From: an uncultured Oscillospiraceae bacterium
GTDB lineage: Bacteria > Bacillota > Clostridia > Oscillospirales > Acutalibacteraceae
Direction: 5' to 3'
DNA: 20,676 nt
Assembly (NCBI GenBank): GCA_900549755.1
Contig: URPQ01000031.1
Span: forward strand, 1 to 20,676
In this document: piece by piece, positions 7,387 to 13,407 of the stretch
Layout: each line of letters begins with the position of its first letter
Position numbering within the stretch: the first letter of the stretch is position 1
Notes under the pieces: generated by a model
The model's input: only the letters and a program-made list of their open reading frames with translations
The model's database searches: none
What the model was told of the DNA's origin: nothing
Translations under genes and position numbers: made by a program

Positions 7387-7418
7387 CAACTATCAAAAAG
7401 TATACCTTTTGATAGTTG
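7387..7418. repeat. hix-like recombination site, distal copy
   Basis: A 32-bp near-palindrome centred on AT at 7402-7403. Half sites CAACTATCAAAAAGT and ACCTTTTGATAGTTG, one mismatch. The core at 7391-7414 is the exact inverse of the proximal site, while the outer flanks differ (CAAC/GTTG here, AAT/ATT there), so similarity ends at the core as expected for protein-bound sites. A TATAAT on the minus strand at 7425-7420, without a good -35, lies just outside. Confidence 0.75.
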
Positions 7419-7431
7419 AATTATAACGCAA

Positions 7432-7483
7432 GCACAAAAAGCAACCCGTCAGAGTTTAAAAACGGCGGGTTGCTTTTTTGTGC
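7432..7483. terminator. Bidirectional terminator between switch and recombinase
   Basis: A long stem, GCACAAAAAGCAACCCG with CGGGTTGCTTTTTTGTGC, ending in T-runs on both strands. It terminates the recombinase gene on minus and any plus-strand transcript from the promoter at 7344-7372, insulating the two. Confidence 0.85.
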
Positions 7484-7498
7484 GCAAGAATTATTTGC

Positions 7499-7597
7499 CT
7501 ATTTGTTTTTCATACGGTATTCCCGCAAGCGGCGGTAAAATGTAGCCTCTTTCAGCCCGCACATTTCAAGCACCGCTTTAATATCAATTTCCTTTTT
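7499..7597 (-). pseudogene. Severed helix-turn-helix tail of the serine recombinase
   Basis: Beyond the TAG at 7600-7598 the same frame continues for 32 codons to the next TAG at 7501-7499. It reads KKEIDIKAVLEMCG, then LKEATFYRRLREYRMKNK. This is the usual C-terminal helix-turn-helix of small serine recombinases, with the TFYR recognition helix. With it the protein would be 200 aa, the normal length. A single C-to-T or G-to-T change, turning CAG or GAG into TAG, explains the break. No separate start with a ribosome binding site is visible for the tail. Confidence 0.8.
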
Positions 7598-8101
7598 CTA
7601 CCAAAGCTTTACAGTCTCGGCAAAGCCCTCGGGTATCGGTTTTTCGGGTCTGCCAAAGCGCACACCGCGCTTTTTTGCGGCGGCAATACCCTGTGACTGC
7701 CGCTTTCTTATGTTCTCGCGCTCGCTTTGCGCCACAAACGAGAGTATTTGCAATACAAGGTCGGCAATAAACGTTCCCATTAAATCCTTGCCGTTGCGCG
7801 TATCTAAAAGCGGCATATCAATAACGCAAATATCAACGCCTATTTCTTTAGTAAGTATTCGCCACTGGTTTTGAATTTCCTTGTAATTTCGCCCTAAGCG
7901 GTCAATGCTTAAAATATAAAGCAGATCGCCGGCTTTCAGCCTTTTAAGCATTTTTTTATATTGCGGGCGCTCAAAATCCTTGCCGGACTGCTTATCCTTA
8001 TAAATATTTTTCTGCAATATCTGCTTTTCCCGCAGCGCAGAAATCTGCCTTTCCTCGTTTTGGTCGGTGCTTGAAACGCGTACATATCCGTATTCGGTCA
8101 T
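7598..8101 (-). CDS. Serine recombinase (invertase/resolvase), truncated by TAG
   Basis: A 167-aa catalytic domain of the small serine recombinases, which cut both strands of paired sites through a 5'-phosphoserine and rotate the ends. The nucleophile is S10 (GYVRVSSTDQ). R8, R68 and R71 (SIDRLGRN) and the long E-helix (QSERENIRKRQSQGIAAAKKRG) are present. GRP at 150-152 is the minor-groove arm found in Hin before the DNA-binding domain. The frame then stops at TAG after LW, removing the helix-turn-helix encoded at 7597-7499. Without it the protein should bind its sites poorly. The start ATG has AGGGGG about 11 bases upstream. It is probably the (former) enzyme for the hix-like sites at 7243 and 7387. 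Confidence 0.85.
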   Translation of the reverse strand: MTEYGYVRVSSTDQNEERQISALREKQILQKNIYKDKQSGKDFERPQYKKMLKRLKAGDLLYILSIDRLGRNYKEIQNQWRILTKEIGVDICVIDMPLLDTRNGKDLMGTFIADLVLQILSFVAQSERENIRKRQSQGIAAAKKRGVRFGRPEKPIPEGFAETVKLW

Positions 8102-8189
8102 AAAAAATCATCCCCCTGCCTTTATATAATACAGAGAGATGTTTATATAGCCAAATGTAAACCCTGTGAAAATAATTTTAAAAACGGGG

Positions 8190-8825
8190 CTATGTATTTC
8201 TGTCCCTGAAAAAGTTCCATTTAAAATGCGCAGCGCAAAGCCTAAGGGCGGTTGTAACCAAAATTCCCGCCGCCATGGCTATTCCCGTGCCGAACGGCTT
8301 CCACAGGGCTATGCACGCCCCCGCGCCTATTACCGAGGCGCAGGCGTAAAAATGCTTTATGAATATACCGGGAATTCCGCCCGCAAAAATATCCCGCATT
8401 ATGCCGCCGCCAACGCCTGTTAAAAAGCCGGTGGTGAAAAGCAAAAATATGTGCTTGAAGCCGTACATTGTAATGGCTTTTTGAACGCCTACCACCGTAA
8501 AAGCGCCGAGACCGATTGCGTCCATATACAGAAACACCGCCGCGTGCAGCTTTTGAAAGCTGTGCTCGGGGAAAGCACGGTGAAAGAAAAACATAACCGC
8601 CGCAACCGCGAAAGCCGAGCCTGCATAAATAGGCTTTACAAACGCTACGGGCGGAATTGCGCCGAGAATTAAATCACGTATTATTCCGCCGCCCATAGCC
8701 GCCGTTAACGCAAGCACACCTACTCCGAGCATATCCATATGCTTTTTCATTCCCGCCATAGCGCCCGACGCCGCCGTGGCGATTATTCCGAGCATTTCAA
8801 ATATGAAAATGAACCTTTCGGTCAT
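8190..8825 (-). CDS. TRIC/UPF0126 family membrane protein (YicG-like)
   Basis: A 211-aa protein with about seven hydrophobic helices built from two internal repeats. Each repeat carries the family signature: AMGGGIIRDLILGAIPP near 43-59 and GVGGGIMRDIFAGGIPG near 137-153. Bacterial and archaeal TRIC homologues are trimeric potassium channels. Some UPF0126 members have instead been linked to glycine uptake, so the substrate is open. The ATG at 8825 is preceded by GGTGG. It follows the clpX terminator and ends in TAG before the recombinase gene, which has its own ribosome binding site. There is no sign that it belongs to the switch region. Confidence 0.88.
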   Translation of the reverse strand: MTERFIFIFEMLGIIATAASGAMAGMKKHMDMLGVGVLALTAAMGGGIIRDLILGAIPPVAFVKPIYAGSAFAVAAVMFFFHRAFPEHSFQKLHAAVFLYMDAIGLGAFTVVGVQKAITMYGFKHIFLLFTTGFLTGVGGGIMRDIFAGGIPGIFIKHFYACASVIGAGACIALWKPFGTGIAMAAGILVTTALRLCAAHFKWNFFRDRNT

Positions 8826-8846
8826 ATTCTTCTACCACCTAACATT

Positions 8847-8881
8847 AAAACGGCAGCGGAAACCGATAGATTTCTGCTGCC
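8847..8881 (-). terminator. Terminator of the tig-clpP-clpX operon
   Basis: Stem GGCAGC-A-GAAA with TTTC-C-GCTGCC on the minus strand, then GTTTTAAT, ten bases after the clpX stop. Confidence 0.75.
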
Positions 8882-8890
8882 ATAGTGTTT

Positions 8891-10132
8891 TTAAGAAGCC
8901 TTGCGCATAATTTCCGCTTTGCCGTTTTCAACCGTTTCTTTGGTTACGGTAATTTTAGTTATGCTGCTGTCTGACGGGCTTTCAAACATAAGCGGCTGCA
9001 AAACGCTTTCTATTATAGAGCGCAAACCGCGCGCACCCGTTTTGCGCTCGATTGTAAGCTCCGCAATGCGCTCAAGCGCTTCCTTTTCAAATTCAAGGTC
9101 GATATTATCCATTTTGAAAAGCGCTTTATATTGCTTTACAATAGAGTTTTTCGGCTCGGTCATAATTCTTACAAGCGTTTCCTTATCCATGCCGTTAAGC
9201 GCGGTTATAACGGGCAAACGCCCCACAAGCTCGGGAATCATTCCGAATTTTACCAAATCCTGGTGGGTTGCGCGTGTTGCTACCGCCTCAGCCTCAACCG
9301 ATTTCGGCGACTTAACGTCCGCCCCGAAGCCTAAGCTGCTGCCGCCTATTCTGCGCTCAATAACCTTTTCTATTCCGTCAAAAGCGCCTGCGCAGATAAA
9401 GAGGATATTGGTAGTATCAATTTGAATAAACTCCTGCTGCGGGTGCTTTCTGCCGCCCTGCGGCGGAACGTTTGAAACCGTTCCCTCAAGAATTTTAAGC
9501 AGCGCCTGCTGAACGCCCTCGCCGCTTACATCGCGGGTTATGGAGGCATTTTCGGACTTACGCGCGATTTTATCTATTTCATCAACATAAATAATTCCGC
9601 GCTCAGCCTTTTCAATATCATAATCCGCCGCCTGTATTAAGCGAAGAAGTATGTTTTCCACATCCTCGCCGACATAGCCCGCCTCGGTAAGGGTGGTGGC
9701 GTCGGTAATGGCAATCGGCACGTCAAGAATTTTAGCCAAGGTCTGCGCAAGCAGAGTTTTTCCCACGCCCGTGGGGCCTAACATTAAAACGTTGCTTTTG
9801 TTAAGCTCAACATCGGCTGACTCATTCTTAAAAATGCGCTTATAGTGGTTATACACCGCAACCGCAAGCGTTTTTTTAGCCTCGTCCTGCCCGATAACGT
9901 ATTCATCCAGCTTTTGCTTAATTTCCTGCGGCTTGGGCAGCACAAAATCCCTCTCTTGCTTTTTTTTGCGCTTTTTGGGCATACCTTCTTCATCATCGGA
10001 AAGCAGCGCGTTGCAAAACTCAATGCAGTTATCGCAAATATAAACGCCCGGGCCCTCAACCAGCCTTGTTACCTCGTCCTGCGTTTTGCCGCAGAACGAG
10101 CAGCGTATTTCATTGTCCCTGTCATTCGGCAT
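8891..10132 (-). CDS. clpX: ATP-dependent Clp protease ATP-binding subunit ClpX
   Basis: AAA+ unfoldase that feeds proteins into ClpP. The N-terminal zinc domain has C11, C14, C33 and C36. Then come Walker A GPTGVGKT (119-126), pore loop GYVG (152-155), Walker B IIYVDEID (180-187), the RKH loop (228-230) and the ClpP-docking loop at 267-269, which reads LGF rather than the more usual IGF. Sensor 2 (GARGLRS) lies near the end. At 413 aa the length is normal. A KKRKKKQERD linker follows the zinc domain. The ATG has AGAGGT eight bases upstream and lies ten bases after the clpP stop, so the two are co-transcribed. Confidence 0.97.
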   Translation of the reverse strand: MPNDRDNEIRCSFCGKTQDEVTRLVEGPGVYICDNCIEFCNALLSDDEEGMPKKRKKKQERDFVLPKPQEIKQKLDEYVIGQDEAKKTLAVAVYNHYKRIFKNESADVELNKSNVLMLGPTGVGKTLLAQTLAKILDVPIAITDATTLTEAGYVGEDVENILLRLIQAADYDIEKAERGIIYVDEIDKIARKSENASITRDVSGEGVQQALLKILEGTVSNVPPQGGRKHPQQEFIQIDTTNILFICAGAFDGIEKVIERRIGGSSLGFGADVKSPKSVEAEAVATRATHQDLVKFGMIPELVGRLPVITALNGMDKETLVRIMTEPKNSIVKQYKALFKMDNIDLEFEKEALERIAELTIERKTGARGLRSIIESVLQPLMFESPSDSSITKITVTKETVENGKAEIMRKAS

Positions 10133-10142
10133 TTGAATACCT

Positions 10143-10730
10143 CTATCTCTTAGAAATTACTTTGTCAATAAGCCCGTATTCCGCAGCCTCGGCAGCGGTC
10201 ATAAAGTTATCCCTCTCGGTGTCTATCTGTATCTGCTCTAAGGGCTTGCCGGTTTCCTCTGCCAATATCTTATTGATATTGCTGCGAATCTGCTCAATGT
10301 GATGCGCATGAATAAGAATATCCGTAGCCTGACCCTGCGCCTGACCGAGCGGCTGATGAATCATAATTTCACTGTTGGGCAGCGCCAAGCGCTTGCCCTT
10401 GGTGCCGGCAGCCAGCAAAAACGCGCCCATACTTGCCGCCATGCCCATACAAATGGTGCTTACGTCGCACTTAATGTACTGCATGGTATCGTAAATAGCC
10501 ATACCTGCCGTAACCGCACCGCCGGGGCTGTTAATGTAGAAGTTTATATCCTTTTCCGGGTCTTGACCCTCAAGGTAGAGCATTTGAGCGATTATAACGC
10601 TGGCGGACGCGTTGTTTACCTCGTCGTTCAGCATTATAATGCGGTCATTCAAAAGTCTTGAGAAAATATCGTAGGAGCGCTCACCCCTGCTGGTCTGTTC
10701 AATTACATATGGTACCAAGCTCATATCCAT
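10143..10730 (-). CDS. clpP: ATP-dependent Clp protease proteolytic subunit ClpP
   Basis: Serine protease that forms the two-heptamer barrel of ClpXP. The catalytic triad is visible as S100 (GMAASMG), H125 (IMIHQP) and D174 (TERDNFM). The handle-helix Gly-rich strand, FYINSPGG, is at 64-71. At 195 aa it is of usual length with almost no propeptide. The ATG follows GGAGG by eight bases. It lies between tig and clpX in the standard order. I found no CtsR-type or CIRCE operator in the 120 bp upstream of it, only the hairpin at 10798-10823. Confidence 0.97.
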   Translation of the reverse strand: MDMSLVPYVIEQTSRGERSYDIFSRLLNDRIIMLNDEVNNASASVIIAQMLYLEGQDPEKDINFYINSPGGAVTAGMAIYDTMQYIKCDVSTICMGMAASMGAFLLAAGTKGKRLALPNSEIMIHQPLGQAQGQATDILIHAHHIEQIRSNINKILAEETGKPLEQIQIDTERDNFMTAAEAAEYGLIDKVISKR

Positions 10731-10797
10731 TCTAATTACCTCCGTTTTTTAGGCTCTCGCCTTAGTATTGACAATTAACGGTACTTATAATCAATTG

Positions 10798-10823
10798 AGC
10801 GTGCCGAAAAAGTCGCCACGCTC
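10798..10823. repeat. GAGCGTG hairpin in the tig-clpP gap
   Basis: Inverted repeat whose minus-strand arms are GAGCGTGGCGA and TCGGCACGCTC, with loop CTTTT. It matches the hairpin at 19926-19952 except at one stem pair. The bases around it (TTGACA-like, at about 10767 and 10830) are also imperfectly inverted. No T-run follows, so it is more likely a processing or attenuation hairpin or a small repeat than a terminator. Confidence 0.6.
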
Positions 10824-10852
10824 TTTAATGTCAATTTACCGAAACTTAAGAA

Positions 10853-12250
10853 TTATTCGGCGCTTTTTTCCTCTGTCTTTTTAGCTGCTGTTTTCTTTGC
10901 AGCGGGCTTTTTAGCCGCGGTTTTTTTAGCGGCGGGTTTCTTTTCTTCCTCTGCCTTCTGTTCAACCTCGGTTATAACCGCATTTTCCTTAACAAGGTCA
11001 ATTGCCTTGCCTACCGCAATATCCTTTGAAAGCTCGCTTGCGGGAATAGCGGCTTTAACCTTTTCAAGCTCTACGCCGTAATCCTCAGCCATCTTTTTAT
11101 ACTGCTCCTCAATATCCTTTTCATCGGGAGTAATATTTTCAAGCTCAACAATTTTTTCAAGAGCAAGTCTGTACTTAACCTGCATTTCAGCCTGCGGGCG
11201 GAAAGATTTCTTAAAATCGTCAATATTTGAATTGGTGTACTTTAAGTAGGTTTCAAGGTTAAGACCCTGCGACTGCAGCCTGTAAGCAAAGTCCTCAACG
11301 CACTGCTCAAGGCGGTTTTCAAACATAGCCTCGGGAATATCGCCCTTAATGCCGTCAACAATCTGCTGAACAAGCGCGTTTTCAACCGCTTCGTCGGCAG
11401 CCTTCTGCTTGCGCTCCAAAGCCTTTTTCTTAATATCAGCTTTTAATTCCTTAAGAGTATCAAACTCGCTTACGTCCTTTGCAAACTCGTCGTCAACCGT
11501 CGGCAGCTCTTTAATCTTTATCTCGTGCAGCTTGACCTTGAATACGGCAGCCTTGCCTGCAAGGTCTTTCGCGCCGTAATCCTCTGGGAAAGTAACGTTT
11601 ACGTCAAATTCATCGCCAATATTCTTACCGATTATCTGATCCTCAAAGCCGGGAATAAACTGACCCGAGCCGAGCACTAAGGAGTGACCCTCAGCCTTAC
11701 CGCCGTCAAACGCCTTGCCGTCAACAAAGCCCTCAAAGTCGATAATAACGGTATCGTCCTTCTGAGCGGCGCGGTCCTCAACGGAAACCATACGCGCATT
11801 GCGCTCTGCCATAGCGTTTACCTCGGCATTAACCTCGGCAGCGTCAACCTTAACGGCAGTCTTTTCAGCCTTTAAGCCCTTGTAATCGCCTATTTCAATT
11901 TCGGGGTAGGTTGTAACGGATACCTTGAAATCGGCGCCGTCCTCTTTGGAAATGGAAACCATTTCAAAGTCCATTTTATCGTTTATAACCTTAAGACCCG
12001 ATTCTGTTATAGCCTCGTCAACCAAGTCGTTATAAAGCAGGTTGAGAGCGTCCTCAAAGAATATTTCGGTGCCGTAGTAAGTCTCGATTATGTGAAGCGG
12101 AGCTTTACCTCTTCTGAAACCGGGAACGTTTATCTTCTTGCAGTTTTTCTTGTAAGCCTCGCGAATTGCCTCGCGGAATTTCTCACCGTCAACGGTGATT
12201 TCCAACTGATATCTGTTGGTATCAATCTTTTTTGTTTCTTTTAAGCTCAT
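10853..12250 (-). CDS. tig: Trigger factor, with Lys/Ala-rich tail
   Basis: Ribosome-bound chaperone and peptidyl-prolyl isomerase for nascent chains. The ribosome-docking signature GFRRGKAP is at 44-51. The FKBP-type domain spans about 150-240 (DDTVIIDFEGFVDG...GSGQFIPGFEDQ), and the long helical C-domain follows. The frame extends to 12271, but the ATG at 12250 has GGAGG a few bases upstream and those extra codons are the ribosome binding site itself. The protein is 465 aa; most trigger factors are about 430. The excess is a tail with two PAAKKTAAKK units ending TEEKSAE, much like a histone H1 tail. It has its own promoter at 12320-12348 and heads the tig-clpP-clpX operon. Confidence 0.96.
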   Translation of the reverse strand: MSLKETKKIDTNRYQLEITVDGEKFREAIREAYKKNCKKINVPGFRRGKAPLHIIETYYGTEIFFEDALNLLYNDLVDEAITESGLKVINDKMDFEMVSISKEDGADFKVSVTTYPEIEIGDYKGLKAEKTAVKVDAAEVNAEVNAMAERNARMVSVEDRAAQKDDTVIIDFEGFVDGKAFDGGKAEGHSLVLGSGQFIPGFEDQIIGKNIGDEFDVNVTFPEDYGAKDLAGKAAVFKVKLHEIKIKELPTVDDEFAKDVSEFDTLKELKADIKKKALERKQKAADEAVENALVQQIVDGIKGDIPEAMFENRLEQCVEDFAYRLQSQGLNLETYLKYTNSNIDDFKKSFRPQAEMQVKYRLALEKIVELENITPDEKDIEEQYKKMAEDYGVELEKVKAAIPASELSKDIAVGKAIDLVKENAVITEVEQKAEEEKKPAAKKTAAKKPAAKKTAAKKTEEKSAE

Positions 12251-12319
12251 TTTTTTACCTCCGTAAAGCAAAACGAGCAGTGCGCACGCACATTTTACTC
12301 ATTTTACATAGTTCAAATT

Positions 12320-12348
12320 ATTATAGCATAACTTAATAATATTTTCCA
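12320..12348 (-). promoter_or_regulatory. Promoter of tig-clpP-clpX
   Basis: Minus strand TGGAAA (12348-12343), 17 bases, TATAAT (12325-12320) with an extended -10 TG. The start point is about 60 bases before the tig ATG. Confidence 0.75.
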
Positions 12349-12390
12349 TACATTTTTTAAACTTTTCGTAAATTCGGCAAAATTTATATA

Positions 12391-13068
12391 TTAAGCAATA
12401 AAAACAGGTGTAAAATCAACGCAATCACAGGATAAAAGCCGAAATTTCACGCCGCCGTACTCGGTTTTTACCTTGCAGGCGCCCGCGCCGTGTATGTGCC
12501 CGTGGTAGACCTGATTTATTCCGTGGCGCTTTATAACGCTGAAAATTTCCTCGCACACCTCGTCGCCCCAAACACAGGGGTAATGCAGAAAGGTAAGTAT
12601 GGGCAAGCCCGTTTTTTCCGCCGCCGAGAGGGACAATTCCAGTCTACCCGCCTCGCGCTGTAAAATTTTCGGGTCGGGCTTATCGTCAAAAAACCAGCCG
12701 CGCGTTCCCGCAACGGCGTACCCCTCGCACACAGCGCAATTATTAAAAATAAAATCAACGGAATTAAATTTATTGTTATCTAAAAATTCCCTTAATTTTT
12801 TCGAGGTGCTCCACCACAGGTCGTGATTTCCCTTTAAAAGAATTTTTTTGCCGGGTAAATTTTCCAAAAATTCAAAATCCTTTTTTGTTTCTTCCAATTT
12901 TAAACCCCAAGAGAAATCGCCCGGTAAAATAACGGTATCGTCAGGCTTTACAAGTCTTTTCCAGTTAGCCGCAATACGCTCGGTGTGATTTTCCCAGCCT
13001 TTAAAAATATTCATGGGCTTATTTGTGCTGAAGGATAAATGCAAATCGGAAATTCCGTATATACTCAG
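12391..13068 (-). CDS. Metallophosphoesterase, apparent CTG start
   Basis: A 225-aa calcineurin-like phosphoesterase. Metal-binding motifs are all present: DLH (residues 8-10), PGDFSW, KGNHDLWW (GNHD), HYP and the terminal GHIHG. The first TTG (13044) would remove the catalytic Asp of DLH, so translation must begin further upstream. The only suitable codon is CTG at 13068-13066, seven bases after a perfect GGAGG, giving (M)SIYGISDLHLSF, the usual N-terminus of this family. No ATG, GTG or TTG lies between. So this is either a true CTG start or an ATG-to-CTG change. Substrate unknown. It is divergent from the DUF1540 gene; its own promoter is not obvious. Confidence 0.85.
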   Translation of the reverse strand: MSIYGISDLHLSFSTNKPMNIFKGWENHTERIAANWKRLVKPDDTVILPGDFSWGLKLEETKKDFEFLENLPGKKILLKGNHDLWWSTSKKLREFLDNNKFNSVDFIFNNCAVCEGYAVAGTRGWFFDDKPDPKILQREAGRLELSLSAAEKTGLPILTFLHYPCVWGDEVCEEIFSVIKRHGINQVYHGHIHGAGACKVKTEYGGVKFRLLSCDCVDFTPVFIA

Positions 13069-13112
13069 AGCTTTTCCTCCTTTAAAATTTTAATTATTTT
13101 AACAGAATCGGG

Positions 13113-13118
13113 TATAAT
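13113..13118 (+). promoter_or_regulatory. -10 element for the DUF1540 gene
   Basis: TATAAT at 13113-13118, with a weak TTAATT 17 bases upstream, 42 bases before the ATG at 13160. The leader holds a small GACCC/GGGTC hairpin. Confidence 0.5.
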
Positions 13119-13159
13119 AATAAGGACCCCAAAACGGGTCGGAAAGGAATTGAACCGAT

Positions 13160-13324
13160 ATGTCAGACTGTAAATGTGAAACTAAGCTTTGCGTAGCATG
13201 CGATGTATGTAACTGTGTTCATCACACAGCGGACGATATGTGTGCCGCCGGTAAGATTCGCGTAGGTCACGGCGAAGCTTCTACCTGCAAGGACACCTGC
13301 TGCGATACCTTCGAGGCAAGATAA
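13160..13324 (+). CDS. DUF1540 Cys-rich mini-protein, 54 aa
   Basis: The only plus-strand gene I can support. It reads MSDCKCETKLCVACDVCNC, then VHHTADDMCAAGKIRVGHG and EASTCKDTCCDTFEAR. The cysteine spacing with the ending C(D/E)TF matches DUF1540 (C-x-V/A-x-x-C...N...C-A-A-x-x-I-x-V...C-x-T-F), common in Clostridia. Ten of 54 residues are cysteine, which suggests a metal-binding fold; the function is not known. AAAGGA lies about 11 bases before the ATG. It has a promoter-like -10 at 13113 and a clear terminator at 13362-13389, so it is monocistronic. It is divergent from the metallophosphoesterase and convergent with thrC. Confidence 0.85.
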   Translation: MSDCKCETKLCVACDVCNCVHHTADDMCAAGKIRVGHGEASTCKDTCCDTFEAR

Positions 13325-13361
13325 ATCCTCGTACTGCCGTTTCCTTTCAAAAAAGGAGCAT

Positions 13362-13389
13362 CCTCCCCAAATATTGGGGAGGGATTTTT
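13362..13389 (+). terminator. Terminator of the DUF1540 gene
   Basis: Stem CCTCCCCAA/TTGGGGAGG with a three-base loop, then GATTTTTAAT. Because thrC ends at 13408 on the other strand, the hairpin may serve both genes. Confidence 0.85.
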
Positions 13390-13407
13390 AATAATTCCGC
13401 ATTATAT

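Larger units (their letters stand above)
7243..7418. mobile_element. Putative invertible promoter segment
   Basis: Two inverted hix-like sites with centres 145 bp apart enclose about 120 bp of AT-rich, non-coding DNA. The segment holds one good promoter (7344-7372), in this copy pointing to the plus strand. Inversion about the site centres would move its -10 to about 7293-7288 on the minus strand, roughly 65 bases upstream of the 49-aa ATG. A serine recombinase gene of the invertase type lies next door (8101-7499). The arrangement matches classical DNA-inversion switches; the recombination itself is inference. Confidence 0.6.

Noticed and set aside
7598..7600. Recoded TAG (pyrrolysine or stop-to-Gln code) in the recombinase
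   Set aside because: miaB, the TRIC gene and the 49-aa gene end in TAG at their natural ends and no pylT-like gene or downstream element is visible, so a nonsense change is simpler.
7478..7696. 72-aa plus-strand frame over the recombinase tail
   Set aside because: Shadow of the recombinase frame; low complexity, no start signal.
8901..9425. 174-aa open frame on the plus strand opposite clpX
   Set aside because: Antisense shadow of a strongly conserved gene; no ribosome binding site or recognisable domain.
10740..10850. CIRCE or CtsR operator upstream of clpP
   Set aside because: No TTAGCACTC/GAGTGCTAA pair and no GGTCAAA tandem heptamers found.
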